DNA of 64,000 nt from contig BGZK01001012.1 of NCBI GenBank assembly GCA_005406025.1, positions 124,001 through 188,000 on the forward strand. The letters are read 5' to 3'. The stretch comes from Eumeta japonica. Its lineage: Eukaryota; Arthropoda; Insecta; Lepidoptera; Psychidae. How positions within the stretch are numbered: position 1 is the stretch's first letter; every line of letters begins with the position of its first letter. The position numbers and the translations under genes are program-made. The notes beneath the pieces were generated by a model that was not told the DNA's origin, made no database searches, and worked only from the letters and a program-made list of their open reading frames with translations. Positions 34,978 through 46,040 of the stretch are shown piece by piece.

Positions 34978-35870
34978 TGGACTTTAATCGACAAAACTGA
35001 TTATAAAGTTGTAACTCCAAAATGGGTTTTGAAAATGAAGTGAAAAATAAAAGGTAGCACTGAGAAAAGACGCTAATCACGCTTGATGCATCTATTAGAT
35101 ATGATTTTATGATATTGTTATTAAGCTCGGCTACAAAATACAAATTTTCAGTGATAAAATTTGTTAAGTACGGTTCTTTTATATGGAAGCCTTGAAGAAG
35201 ACATTTCATAGAAATTCCACGGGGAATAGTTGCTATAAATAGTAAAGTTTGCGATCTGAATAAATCCCTATATATATAGGCTTAAGCAAGCCCCTCGTTA
35301 TTGGGACATTAAATTTACCAACTTTGTTAAATCTGCAATTTACATAAACTCAATGATCAAAATCCGAAGTATACAATATAAATGAAATTTCGATTGTGTT
35401 GATTATTCCGATTCAGAATATGCGAATTGTGTCAAGTCTAGGAAATCAACAACGGGGTGTACATCGGTAATGGTTATTGACGCGGTGACGTGAGCAAATC
35501 GTAAACTTTAAAACGTCATGGACACGCCTCATGAAAACTGAGCTTATTTCAGCTTGTGATGTCACTAAACAAATACTATGGTTAAAACGGCTTCTCTTTG
35601 TTTTGAGTTAAACATACAAATATATTGTTTGTGGATAAGCAGGCTGTTGTAAGATAATTAAGTGATCCTATATGTCGGCAAACATAAAAAAAACATTGAT
35701 TTCAAATATAAATTCATTCTTAAATTCGTGAAAAGATTGAAGAAGGTTTGTTAAAAATTAAGTCTGTTCAAAGTTCATTTCAATTAGCTGATTCCTTAAC
35801 TAAATCTTTAGCTTCACAAAAGTTTTTTCTTAAAGGAAACCAAATTGCTAAAATGTTTTATTTTTCGTAG
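34978..35870 (+). pseudogene. Copia-type retrotransposon pol fossil (RT to RNase H end)
   Basis: Plus-strand translation shows Ty1/copia Pol landmarks in correct order, in shifting frames: WTLIDKTDYKVVTPKWVLKM (34978-35040), a stop, then KYKFSVIKF, VCDLNKSL (35247), LKQAPRYWDIKF (35281), YSDSEYANC with KSRKSTTGC (35404-35472), ISACDVTKQILWLKRL (about 35546) and LADSLTKSLASQKFF ending in a stop at 35868. In intact elements these blocks copy RNA to DNA and degrade the template. The span is under 0.9 kb where an intact stretch would be much longer, so the middle of RT, including the YVDD region, is lost. Many stops and frame changes. Gag, protease and integrase are not seen upstream. Confidence 0.85.
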
Positions 35871-36090
35871 AAGTACCCGCATTATTTTTTTTAAGTAAAA
35901 TGTTATAGTGTTTAATGTAAAAATAGAGGGCGTGTTCGATAATGTTTAAATTAGTACATTATGGTCTAGAATTTATCTATAAAAATATTACAACTCTTTA
36001 TGATTCAGTCGAATACCAATTGAACTATAAAATACAATTGTATTTTTAATTATTTGGCTGTCAATATACTTTATGATTGTAACAAATTTT
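35871..36090 (+). mobile_element. Possible 3' LTR of the Copia fossil
   Basis: aaaatagagggcg (35920-35932) is purine-rich and is followed by tgttcgataatg, as expected for a polypurine tract joined to an LTR that starts TGTT. The far end may be near the ttgtaaca at 36078-36085. I see no matching 5' LTR, so this is a position-based guess. Confidence 0.3.
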
Positions 36091-36642
36091 GTTATCAATA
36101 AATTCAAAATAATGAATCGACAAATTTATAGCGAATTTGAAAACATGCTTCTATTGACTATAAGTTAAAATGCGATAGTTAGAATAAACTAACAGTTAAC
36201 TGCGAAGTGTTTTCAAATTAGTTCGTTTTTCTAATACCTCAAAATTTTTCAAAATACCACAAAACTAATATGTCAGCCCCGAGGGTAACACTTTTATCGC
36301 ATATTGTTTTTATCATGTGAAGACACTTATGCATCATAATGACCTCATTTTTTATAATAGCTAATTTTTTTAACGTTTATTTTAAGTGCTTGTAAGAAAT
36401 GCCTGTTGCAATTAAATCCAGGTTTAACTAATGTTTTTTGTTTAGTCGTCTGTGTACCAAATTTCAGTAACTATGAAAATTAGCGTCCACTCGCAACTTT
36501 GTCCATGAGAGTTCCGTTTGATCTCATTATTTTGAACACAACCGCAATTACAAATCCAATCCGAATTGCGTTCTCCATCTCGATACAAAACTGATTCTTG
36601 CGGGCGGAAATACTGTTCCCAAATAACAAATTGAATTGTGAT
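36091..36642. other. AT-rich stretch, nothing recognised
   Basis: No frame of its own; a minus-strand frame enters from the adjacent minisatellite. Confidence 0.4.
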
Positions 36643-36822
36643 GACAGTGCCGACAGTGCCGACAGTTTCGACAGTGCCGACAGTGCCGACAGTTTCGACA
36701 GTGCCGACAGTGCCGACAGTGCCGACAGTGCCGACAGTGCCGACAGTGCCGACAGTTTCGACAGTGCCGACAGTGCCGACAGTGCCGACAGTGCCGACAG
36801 TTTCGACAGTGCCGACAGTGCC
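36643..36822. repeat. 9-bp minisatellite, 20 copies
   Basis: Twenty uninterrupted units: sixteen are gacagtgcc and four (numbers 3, 6, 13 and 18) are gacagtttc. Since 9 is a multiple of 3 and the unit lacks stops, several frames stay open and give DSA/DSF, TVP/TVS or TVG/TVE peptides; these frames are by-products of the repeat, not evidence of a gene. The exact length preservation shows slippage or unequal exchange in whole units. Confidence 0.97.
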
Positions 36823-37684
36823 GAGCCGCAAACCGATATTATTTTTGTTGTTTCTTATCAGTTCCCAATCGTGACCTGGACCTTATTGATATCGGTCCCA
36901 ATTTAAGTTAATATGAATTCCCGAAATGACACTGCAATACTCGGTTCAAATAATCCTTTGTTCATTTCTGGTAGTACCATTTAGGAAACAAACAGTGAAT
37001 AATGTTATGTATTACAGTGTTTAAACTGACATAAAACAATCTTCAGGAATCAGCTTACGCATATTTCAAAACTACGTGTACTGAATAGTTGTCATTAGCG
37101 TACACACAAACAGTTAACGGCACTTTTATTTTATATAACGCCAAGGAATAACTATAGTAATATATGGACTTACATTTGAACCATCCATTAACCAAAGTAT
37201 GAATCATATTGAAATCCAGTAACAAATTCTCGTATTTGTAGAAATTGCGTGAACAGCAGAATTTTGTCTTATATATAAAACTACTTGTATTAAGTTATAC
37301 TCCAAAAACTAAGCTTAAGAATCAGTCCATCTATATAAAAAAACAGCTTCATCCAATTAAACCCACTTAAAACACATCTCGGGTTTTTAAAGGACATTAT
37401 TATAAGCTGAACAAAATCAAATTCTGGTTTGTATGGTAGTACCTCCTGTTTATGAACGGCCTGGAGGCCTGTGACGTACAACCAGACAAACAGATCGTCA
37501 CTAATAAGACGAATTGTCTAAAGAACTTTTAAAAAGTAAATAATTAAGTATAATCCCAATAAAAACCGAATAGCATGTTATAAAAACCATTAGGCGATTT
37601 ATATCTATGTTTAGATTAAATGTGTTTATTTACACTTCTGTTTTTATCGTATTACAATTTGTTTATTATTTTCTTTAACCGTAC
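36823..37684. other. AT-rich stretch, nothing recognised
   Basis: A 63-codon minus frame (37290-37481) shows no domain. Right after the minisatellite, atcggtccca near 36891 recalls the degenerate repeat family but is too short to call. Confidence 0.35.
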
Positions 37685-38070
37685 CGTAATAGGTACGTCC
37701 GGTGTCGTCGCCCCGAGCGACCGCATCGAATATCGTTTTAATGGATACGTGTATAAATTAAGCGCGCAAACATGGCGTATTTGTTGCGCCATCGCGCGGC
37801 AATATCCGCGCACTACTCGGATAATCTCATAAAGTATCGAGAGAACTCTAATAGCGGCGACTCCAGTCGTCCGGTGAAATATGCCGCAATAAAATATTGT
37901 CCCGCCGGCGGAGCGTTATTGCCCCCATGATTTAGTCGGGGCGCGGCCGAGTTTCGGACATCACTGTTAACGCGGCGCGCGTTTCCCCTGATTATATCTA
38001 TCTATCCCGGAAAATTACCCATCCGCACATCGATATGGCGACAGCCATGTAATTAGGCAAACACTCGCCC
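37685..38070. promoter_or_regulatory. CpG-rich candidate conserved regulatory element
   Basis: Nearly 400 bp of balanced, CpG-rich sequence without long A/T runs, including tgattatatctatctatccc (GATA-type sites near 37990) and catgtaattaggc (near 38047, TAATTA). No open frame of note besides a 70-codon chance frame (37620-37832). Confidence 0.4.
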
Positions 38071-38293
38071 TGTATGTAAATGTCTGAATGACTATTCATA
38101 CATCTAGACGTGATTAACAACTCACCACTAGTTATACACTTACTTAAAAAATACTATAAATCCACTTCACTCGAGCACCAAAAAAATGCTATTCGGTAAT
38201 GTAGGTCCGGTTTTGACACTTGTGAAAAGGATCCGTTCAATGACTTCACCCTACAATGTTATTCGTGTGAGTAGTAGTAAGTATACTACGCCC

Positions 38294-38297
<4 letters not shown>

Positions 38298-38332
<35 letters not shown>
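38298..38332. repeat. (TA)n microsatellite
   Basis: About seventeen uninterrupted TA units ending in tgtag. Confidence 0.95.
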
Positions 38333-38338
<6 letters not shown>

Positions 38339-40226
38339 GACGCACAATATGTCGCTGTCGAACCTTTAAACTACAACATATTATTCCTTTATTACATCTA
38401 GTTTAAAGCTGTAATTTAAATGTAGCGCATGAGATATTATTAAACTAAACAGTATCCGCGCTTTAAAGGCTGTTACTGCGAGTCAGTGGTCTATGGCTAG
38501 ACGGTTATTTGGTGCTGGATGAGGGTATTCACAGGAATACCTGACCGTGTCCTGCCGCCTTTGATACATTGGTATTCAATTGCTGTTCCAATAACATCAC
38601 GGGTACGTTGGAATTCATTAAAACATTTTTAAGTAGACGTTGAACTTTTTAAGCAAAGTCGCAAAATTATAAGTTTGTAATTTTTATTATTCATTCATAT
38701 AAAATGAAATCCTAAGCTAGTAAAAAGACAGTTAATAATACTATACGACATTATAACTTGATATACAAGTCGCTTCTGGCGCATGCATATCTCTACGTAT
38801 CTTCCGCACCAAAACTAAATGCGGTTGTTACAATGCGCTTTAAGTCCATTTTCAATTAACGTCGCTCGAGAGTTTTCTCGCTATCAGGTTCTCCCACCCT
38901 GTTCCAGTTCTGATTGAGGGCTGTTAGCGACCGTTGTCAGCATCAACACGATGAGAAAATCCGGAGCCGATAGCTTAACGTATTTTCAAAAGCACAGGAG
39001 GAGCGGTTGTAACTTGACTCGAGGTCTGAGCTCATTCCTCCCTTCCGCTTACGAAGGTAAAGCTCTTAGCTGCTTATCCATCGCCGCTGTAGTTTCTTCG
39101 TTGATCTACAATATTCTATCGTATTCTTCGTATAAATATATTCAGGAGTCAGAGAAGGGAGATATTGCAACAGGGGAGTCGTTCAGATTATGAGAACAAC
39201 GCAAAAGAGACACTCAAAGAAAAAAAATCGAGTGCAAAAGAGAATGCTGCCCTTCGAAGGCATCAGAGCAACTTAAAGATGAAAAGAGATTTCAAACTAC
39301 AAAAAAAAACTTTACCAAAGTTTTAATGGGCGACAATTTGCGTCACAGGACGATTTTGCTAGAAACGGCGCCGATAGGAGCTGCTGAGAGCGACGAGACC
39401 TTGTTGATGCCGTTTTTTTTTCTCAGCTCCTAAAATAGGAGATTTCTCCTTGAGATTTTTTAGATTTAAGAGCTTGTTTAATTGTTGTCTTTCATTATTT
39501 CCTAATGAATTAATTATTTTTGGTATCAGTCATCGCATTTATTTTATTATTTTATAATACTTTATTATACTTAAACGTATAGTAATTAAATTACTACTAG
39601 CGTAGGTAAAAATACCAGTGAAACTTTCTTATATTTCACGTAAGCTTTTAAATAATTTACTAGAAATAATTCTGGTCACTCCGTAACGTCGACACTTGTT
39701 ACTGAGTATATTCAAAGTTCCTATGGCGAGAATACATTTCAATTTTTTCACGGCACACTTTCAATTAAAATTTTAAAAATCTATTTGTGATCGAACGACT
39801 GAATAATGTTGGTAATTGTGAATGTAAAGTAAATAAATTATTCTTTTAATATCTTCTTAAGTGAGTTAGGAGCATGATTTATGTGACTGCGACCTGTGAA
39901 CCGACAGACACACGTACGTGGTAAGATTATAAGGTTTCTTAGATAAGCTACGAATCTTTAGAACGTGGACAAAGCGGCAAAACGTTTTGCGGCACTCTTT
40001 GATAGCTTTAAGCGGTACAGTACACGGCACGCGCCCTATTTAGCGTGGCATAGATCCTTATTTAGTATTATAAACATGAAACTGTGTGTGTAGGTTTATC
40101 CTTCTTTCAGGCCCCAACAGACCAACACATCGAGGTGTGCTTTCTTGCAAAAACATCTCGCTAAAAAGACATTATTGGCATATCAGTATCAAAATGACGC
40201 AGAATAAGTATTCGTTTATGGCATAG
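38333..40226. other. Mixed sequence, unassigned small frame and a hairpin
   Basis: An 80-codon plus frame (38951-39193) starts MRKSGADSLTYFQ with a purine at -3 and contains aaGGTAAAG, donor-like, near 39055. It shows no domain or signal peptide and I leave it unassigned. aggagctgctgag (about 39377) pairs with ctcagctcct (39422-39431) apart from a 3-nt bulge. The rest is AT-rich. Confidence 0.3.
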
Positions 40227-40690
40227 ACTAGCTTTTCGTCCGCGGCTTAGTCCGTATGGGCATAAAATGTGTTCCTTCATCTTTTATGTTGAAGACCTTT
40301 TTATTAAAACCAAGTTCTGCTCATCTTTCCATTCCGTCCCGGCCCTAGCTCTCAATTCTGCTCCCCGTTCTGCTTTCGGTTCCGACGCCGCTCACGGTTT
40401 CAATTTGTAGGAAACCAGGACAAATGCTAATGTAAAATAAAATGTAAACTCTATTACTCTGAGATAGTGCAGCTTTCTATGTGTGAAATATGTTTTTATG
40501 TTTTACATAGCCCCAATAACCCCTCAAGGATAACTATTTTTCCTGGCATCCTTTTCAAATAAAAATAAAGTTTATAATTTACTTCAAGTTAAGCTGTATC
40601 CATATATGAAAACTGTATTAAAATCCGTTCAATAATTTAAGACATGTCCGCAAACAGACAGACAGATATAAAATTTATTACCTTTTTTAT
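40227..40690 (+). mobile_element. Dispersed element with ctagcttt head and degenerate middle
   Basis: Head actagcttttcgtccgcgg at 40227, drifted ttccgtcccggccctagc-type middle (40330-40400), then aaactctattactctgag / agtgcagctttctatg (shared with 33310-33355), and an end with attaaaatccgttcaata and acagacagacagatata. The order fits a short element with a LINE-like tail. No coding capacity. Confidence 0.6.
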
Positions 40691-40854
40691 TATTTTTCAG
40701 TTTTTTAAATATACGAATTTTTGGAAATCTTAATTTTAAATAGTGGGAAGTTAAAAAATATTCTGCCATACAACTCTATATCGTAGTTAATAATTCAACT
40801 GTAAGCATCAGTTTTTGGTCTCACTTTTTAAGGTTTCATACCTCTGAATAAAAA

Positions 40855-41350
40855 ATGGAACCCTATAAGATCATTCGTTTGTCTGTTTGTCCATCTGTCA
40901 CGGAATTTTTTTTTTATTCTACTGGACAGATTGAGTTGACACCTGGGCTTATATGTGTGTATATCTGTCTGTGACCCAAGCATGGACGTGAAAATGAGTC
41001 GCTTTTGGGGGGTAAGTTAGAAAATGAAAAAAAATGTATTTCAAACAATATTATATGACGCACGAAAGCGCTTATTATGAGGTTCAAAAAACATTTTTAT
41101 GATATTTCTTCAAGTAAAAAATCTTGTAATTATTTCAGAAAAGAGATGAAAATGGATCATTCCCACATTATCTCCAAAACTACTGCATCTAAAATCTTAC
41201 GGAAAAATATACAAAAATTCGTTCTTTACTTATAGATTGTAAGTAAACCTACAAGATGTCTATATTTTGTTTCGTTTTGGTTCATTTTAATATCCAGTAC
41301 AAACTGACATTCGCTAAGTACGTATCATTTTATTGCACGACTCATAATGC
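40855..41350 (-). mobile_element. Dispersed element, minus orientation
   Basis: Starts tggaaccctataag-atcattcg with tctgtttgtccatctgtc, the reversed tail type, and ends tgcacgactcataatg (41334-41349), the exact reverse complement of the head at 41730. So head and tail are both visible in minus orientation. Length is about 500 bp; no open frame of note. Confidence 0.6.
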
Positions 41351-41728
41351 GAAGCATTAAGGAAGTGCTCTACGAACGAATAATTTTTTTTCCTCAATTT
41401 CGTAACTTTTTTCATCAATAACACGATTAATAATTCATGTAATTTTATTAACCTGTGCACTATTTGATAGATAATTTAATGAAGATTAATTCTATCACTG
41501 GTTCAAATCGATTTAACATAATACAATTAGAAAAAACTATCAAAATAGTCAAAAGAAATTTCCTGTCAATCAACACTTTTTCGTTCCGGACACGATAGCG
41601 AGCGTAAAAATTCACTAATTTGATCCATTTTTTTTTTTAATAGCTTGAGATCCACTGTCCGGAGATTGGTATTGAAAATGGTTAACTTGATTTGTGTCGT
41701 TTAATAGTTATTAACAAAAAACGAATGA
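41351..41728. other. AT-rich spacer between two inverted elements
   Basis: No feature recognised. Confidence 0.4.
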
Positions 41729-42330
41729 ACATTATGAGTCGTGCACTTTTGGATTTTCCAAATATTTATAACATACGAGTATAAACGATCCGCATACGAT
41801 GTATATCTCAGAAATAATACTAAATTATTTTCTTTTATTTTTGCTCTATTGTAAAAGCAGTAATATGTCCAAGCATCGAACTTGTGATAATAGTGCTAAA
41901 TTAAGCAAACAATAAATGAAAACGGCTAACAATCCATAAGTAAATTAATTAAAATGAACACAAATCCATTGTGCTTTTACGGAACCCTCGGTGCGTGAGA
42001 CTGACTCACCGGTTTGTTTTTTTATTCAAACAAATTTCGTATTTTGAGATCCACAAAAACTACCCTCTAGATTTTGATTTATTTTGTGCTGTTAAAATAT
42101 GTGACAAAATGGCAATATGTTTTGAATTTACTGACTCAAAAACTTGATTTCTCACAGCCCCAAGGGATTATTGTCCCAAATTATTTGTTATTAATTTAAA
42201 TTTCGTACCTTCAATGTCCCTGAAAAAAAAAAGTTATTAAACAAACAACCGTCAGACGGACAAACGGATGACGAAGTAATCCTGTAAGGGTTCCTTTGAG
42301 GAAGAGAACCCTCTAAAACTGATTCGCATT
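41729..42330 (+). mobile_element. Dispersed element(s), plus orientation
   Basis: Head cattatgagtcgtgcac then ttggattttccaaat, and about 250 bp later ttttacggaaccctcgg with gtgcgtgagactgactcac (to 42010), a recognisable tail. A second tail follows at 42245-42330: gacggacaaacggatgacg then gtaagggttcct and agaaccct. So either one long element or two joined ones. Faces the element at 40855-41350. Confidence 0.6.
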
Positions 42331-43171
42331 AAGCGGTAACGCGGCGTGCGATCTGGTGAGTACACAGGCTTCTTTAAGATTTTCATCACAAATACATCCT
42401 TCCAATATTGACTCTAATTCTACCCCGTCGCGGTCCACCCCTATGAAAATCGATTTGTTAATAAAAATAGAACATACCACAAATCATTGCTTTTACAGCA
42501 TTCCGTTTTCATTAGTTCGACCCTCGCGGACCGACCGCGGCCTTGTCCGTACTGTTTTGCTATTATTATTTTTTTTCTTTTTCTTATTATATTTCTTTTT
42601 TTTTGTCAAAGGGCAACTTTCGTTATACACTTTTCTGCGTTCGCGTAATAAAAGATATTTTCATGTGAACCGCAATCTCGTATCGAATTCATAAGGGTTT
42701 ATTGTGCTTTGATTATTCTAGTTGATTTAAAATAATCTAACAGTCCTCGTGTTTGACTTTGATGAAATGAGGATTGGAAATCTTCGACGCGTGACTGAAT
42801 GAGATGAACAAATGAGATGACAATGAGATCAATGGGCAGGGTCACTGAGAAGATTGGATACAACATATCTTCAGAGAAAAAAGTTATAAGACACTGCTTT
42901 ACTTTTTAAACTTGTCCCCATGGAAGTATAAAAAATATAAAAAGTTAACAACATATCGCATAATTTATACTAAAAATTGAATACTTACATCGGATCATAG
43001 ATATATTAAAATTACTTTTTAGTTAAGAATTTCATTTTTGTTATTAAGTATTTGCCGTTTTGTCGATATGGGAGACATTATGTCATGCAGATCAAAAGGT
43101 CAGGGAAAACAATGACTTCGAGATCATCTATTAGGTATAAATAAATTTAAATAAACCTCATCAGCTATTTT
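42331..43171. other. Mixed sequence, no gene
   Basis: The 112-codon plus frame 42356-42694 contains a long run of F codons from poly-T and shows no domain, so I reject it as a gene. GC patches near 42340 and 42520 resemble small pockets. Confidence 0.35.
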
Positions 43172-43255
43172 ACCCGTAGCCAAGTTTGAGCCTGGCACCT
43201 TCTGATTTTAAAGGCAATGGCTTTTAACCACTCAACCACTGCTACTCTCTTCACC
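43172..43255 (-). mobile_element. tRNA-derived SINE head (fossil)
   Basis: On the minus strand cagtggttgagtggttaaaa is A-box-like and ggctcaaacttgg, about 40 nt on, is a worn B box. No complete cloverleaf. Confidence 0.5.
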
Positions 43256-43736
43256 GTTTAGTTACATAAGCAGCGCGAATTGAGAAGTTTGAAAATGCTG
43301 TACTAAAATATTAATTTAAGATATTAGTACGATATATAATCAACTGTACAGAGTAACTGAAAATCGAAGTTCGATTTAAGATTCACATATTAATAAATTA
43401 TATTAATCCGCATACGAGGTGGTAATACTCACGCCCCCTACATCAATGCCCTGGATGTGCATTAAATTTAGCAGAATTTATTTTTCATTTCTATTATTCA
43501 ATTTTAACAACTTTTTTATGTTCTTATGGTTTCCAAAAATGTGTACTACAACAGTATACACGATCTGTAAAAATTTAGTTTCACTAACACATGATTTGTG
43601 AGATAGGGGCTTGTATCAGGCATCGTGGGATCAGTAATAGTGATTAGTTTTATAGCTGTCGGATGAAGGAAAAAAGCCAAGTAATTCGGAATTATTAAAT
43701 TTGCCACAATGCAATAAAGCACCACAGACGAGCGCA
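43256..43736. other. AT-rich stretch, nothing recognised
   Basis: Two 60-63 codon chance frames on opposite strands. Confidence 0.4.
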
Positions 43737-44115
43737 CTTGGAATCGAACTCGGCCACGTATTTGGGTTGCGCGCGCCCGTTTTTCTCCACCTCCGTTTCC
43801 AAAGCGGCCTCTGCCGTCTTACTTTTCAATTACTAATGTTATTTATCCCGCAAGGCTCCAATAGTATCGTATTTTTCCGCGGCTCTACATTCCTTAGGGC
43901 CGCGGCGCGCGCGCCCCCCGGCGGCACGTAGCGCCCGGGGCGCGCGGGCGGGGCGCGCGGGGCGGGGCGCGGCCTCCAGCATTAATCAAGCCGGCTCGGA
44001 TTCCACCGCGTAATACTCACATCAAAAGGTTGGGGAAATAAGATTATTCGTACTTACGTCGCGACGACGCATCTAAATAATATTTTTCCCCGCATTACCC
44101 AGTGAATATTGCGAA
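43737..44115. promoter_or_regulatory. CpG island with plus-strand G-quadruplex motif
   Basis: Most GC-dense part of the window (43895-43980). From 43937 to 43967 there are five G runs of three or four bases separated by c or cgcgc, a canonical G-quadruplex motif. Adjacent sequence includes tttcaattactaatg near 43825. Overlapping frames here are GC artefacts. A promoter, origin or enhancer are all possible. Confidence 0.4.
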
Positions 44116-44387
44116 TGTAATGGGGGCGGACGGGGTGTGCGGAAAGTTTTATATAAACATTTTTTTTCCCTTCCGAGTTCTATAATTAAGTGTTTACGCA
44201 GGTTCAGAATATTTATACACATTTATATATCAAATACCGTTTCTTTTTTGATGTCAATAAATTACAGTATTCTGGAAGTCTATGAAACCGAGCGTCTTCC
44301 TTGCGACTTCTTTCATACACTTTAAATTATACGACAATTTTTTTCGTCGAATCGCAATCATTTTTTCTGTATCCTTGTTTTCTTATT

Positions 44388-44440
44388 TACAACTAGCTGT
44401 TGGCCGCGACTGCGTTTGCGTGGCGGTTATGAAACATAAC
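44388..44440 (+). mobile_element. Element head, actagctgttggccgcg type
   Basis: caactagctgttggccgcg then actgcgtttgcgtggcgg is a head type I recall as very common in moth and butterfly genomes. The copy runs into unrelated sequence quickly; a 73-codon frame overlaps it by chance. Confidence 0.55.
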
Positions 44441-44984
44441 AAGGTTTTAAAAAGACAAAAAGAAACTTTCCTTGATTTCTTCGTTGCCTTTCATAATCCA
44501 TAGAAAATCTTAGATGTCAATTCACAGGGACTTCTTCTAGGCCACAATATTTACAGCAAGATTTCTTACTTTTTTTCAACTTTATTGATAAAAAAAAATA
44601 AAAAGGTTATGGATAGTTGTACTTAATTTTTTTCGGTAACACTAGAACTATCAAAAAATCTAACGGTAGGTAGTGCCACGGGTTCCTTTTGGATTCGAGG
44701 ATACCTGCACATGAGCAGCCTTTTCAGGGTACACGCAGTCCGCGTCTATAAGAATAAAAGCATACAAACTTAATACCGAGTCTCCATCGACCAAAATTGT
44801 CAACTTTAATGTTTTTAACACATTTTGGTAACAATAGTTGCTGAAATCACCTGCTCTACCCAACAAAAATTGTAAACAAATGTCAGCAACCGTGCTTCAG
44901 TCTTTGACAATAAACATCAAAAGAATACGCTTGTTGCAGACATTTATTCGCTATGTAGATACGCTTACAGTCGGTAACATCAGT
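44441..44984. other. AT-rich stretch; possible transposon remnant
   Basis: A 68-codon minus frame (44660-44866) contains ILIDADCVYPEK, loosely like the G-D-x-G-Y-P region of Harbinger transposases. Too weak to call by itself; noted because of the neighbours at 44985 and 45157. Confidence 0.2.
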
Positions 44985-45107
44985 TGGAAACAGAAACATG
45001 TCACGCGGACGAACGAATTAATCGATACGTTAATTGATCTATACCAGATACGAAATATGCTATGGGGCTCAAATGAAACAAATTATAAAAAATATTCATT
45101 ATTTTAG
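44985..45107 (+). pseudogene. Possible MADF-domain fragment
   Basis: The end of an 89-codon plus frame reads ELIDTLIDLYQIRNMLWGSN then ETNYKKY before a stop, fitting the first part of a MADF (Myb/SANT-like) DNA-binding domain: LI-x-L, about seven residues, LW, about seven residues, Y-K. Past the stop, AASVAQKF would continue the pattern. MADF proteins occur as genes and as the accessory protein of PIF/Harbinger transposons. The domain is incomplete and the upstream part of the frame shows nothing, so I favour a transposon remnant. Confidence 0.35.
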
Positions 45108-45404
45108 GCTGCAAGTGTTGCGCAAAAGTTTCTGCAAAAAAAAACCTCCGTTTCTTTCAACGTAAAATAATAAATACTGCCTGCACAATATCGTCGTCGT
45201 TTGAAGACATTTTGCTCGGGAGATATCTTGTTAACAACTGAAATATTGCCCAAATTGTCGGCGACTCGGTGTGGATGCAAATGAAACAAAAGTTGATGAT
45301 TTTCTGGAGAATTGCAAACGTCGGAAACACTGAAATTGTTAACAATTTTATGGAAACATGCCTTAACAATAACTTATTTAGGACATATATACACTAGATG
45401 TATA
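45108..45404 (-). pseudogene. Possible Harbinger-like transposase start
   Basis: A minus-strand frame contains MSSNDDDIVQAVFIILR, stop, then KKRRFFFAETF (about 45268 down to 45150). A short acidic start followed by a basic-aromatic stretch is seen at the N-terminus of PIF/Harbinger transposases. It is opposed to the MADF-like fragment. Very short; could be chance. Confidence 0.2.
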
Positions 45405-46040
45405 CATGAAGCGGTATGTAACTCGCGGCCACGAGGGCGCGGAACGCAGGGCCGCCCGGGAATACAAGCGCGCGCGCTGGTCGGACGGCAAACGCTTAAC
45501 GGACCGTTCGCCATTCGGCAACTGTCAGGTTCGGCGGCAACGGGCCACAACAACGGAAGCGCCGTTGACAAGGGGCGAGGCCGTGAAAACGGCACGATTC
45601 TCAGGCCGGCGGCGATGGGCGACAAGAACAGAAGCGTCGGCGACGAAGGCGCGCCCGTAGAGACGGCACGAGGTTCAGGCCGGCGGCGATGGGCGACAAA
45701 GAACAGAAGCGTCTGCGACGAGGGCGCGCCCGTAGAGACGGCACGAGGTTCAGGCCGGCGGCGATGGGCGACAAGAACAGAAGCGTCTGCGACGAGGGCG
45801 CGCCCGTAGAGACGGCACGAGGTTCAGGCCGGCGGCGATGGGCGACAAGAACAGAAGCGTCGGCGGCGAGGCCAAGAAAGGCGCTACGGGCCGCGAACTC
45901 GGCACCCAGATGCGGCGTCTCGGACGTGTTGAAGCCGAAGCGGTGTATCAAGGGAGGACGTCCAGCGCCGCCGACGTCCGCTGAGCAAAAGAGCGGACGG
46001 CGACCCGTGAGCAGCGCATCCCGACTGAAAAATACGTATA
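45405..46040. other. GC-rich block containing the 74-bp minisatellite
   Basis: A sharply bounded GC-rich block. Long frames (165 and 132 codons plus, 116 and 83 minus) overlap on both strands and in more than one frame. Translations are rich in R, G, A and P with no domain. A 1-nt length change between repeat units breaks any single frame. I therefore do not call a gene. Confidence 0.5.
45588..45870. repeat. 74-bp minisatellite, almost four copies
   Basis: Units start at 45588, 45662, 45737 and 45811, each running from acggcacga through ggcggcgatgggcgacaa and cagaagcgt to gcgcccgtaga. Unit two is 75 bp owing to one extra a (gacaaagaac). The fourth unit diverges after about 60 bp. Confidence 0.95.

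Noticed and set aside
36643..36822. CRISPR-like array
   Set aside because: Units are contiguous with no unique spacers.
36442..36906. Open frames of 129, 102 and 78 codons with TVG, DSA or TVP repeats
   Set aside because: They exist only because a 9-bp stop-free repeat keeps several frames open at once; flanking parts have no domain.
38951..39193. 80-codon frame MRKSGADSL...
   Set aside because: No family, signal peptide or supporting exon; kept only as an unassigned note.
42356..42694. 112-codon frame
   Set aside because: Contains a run of F codons from poly-T; no domain.
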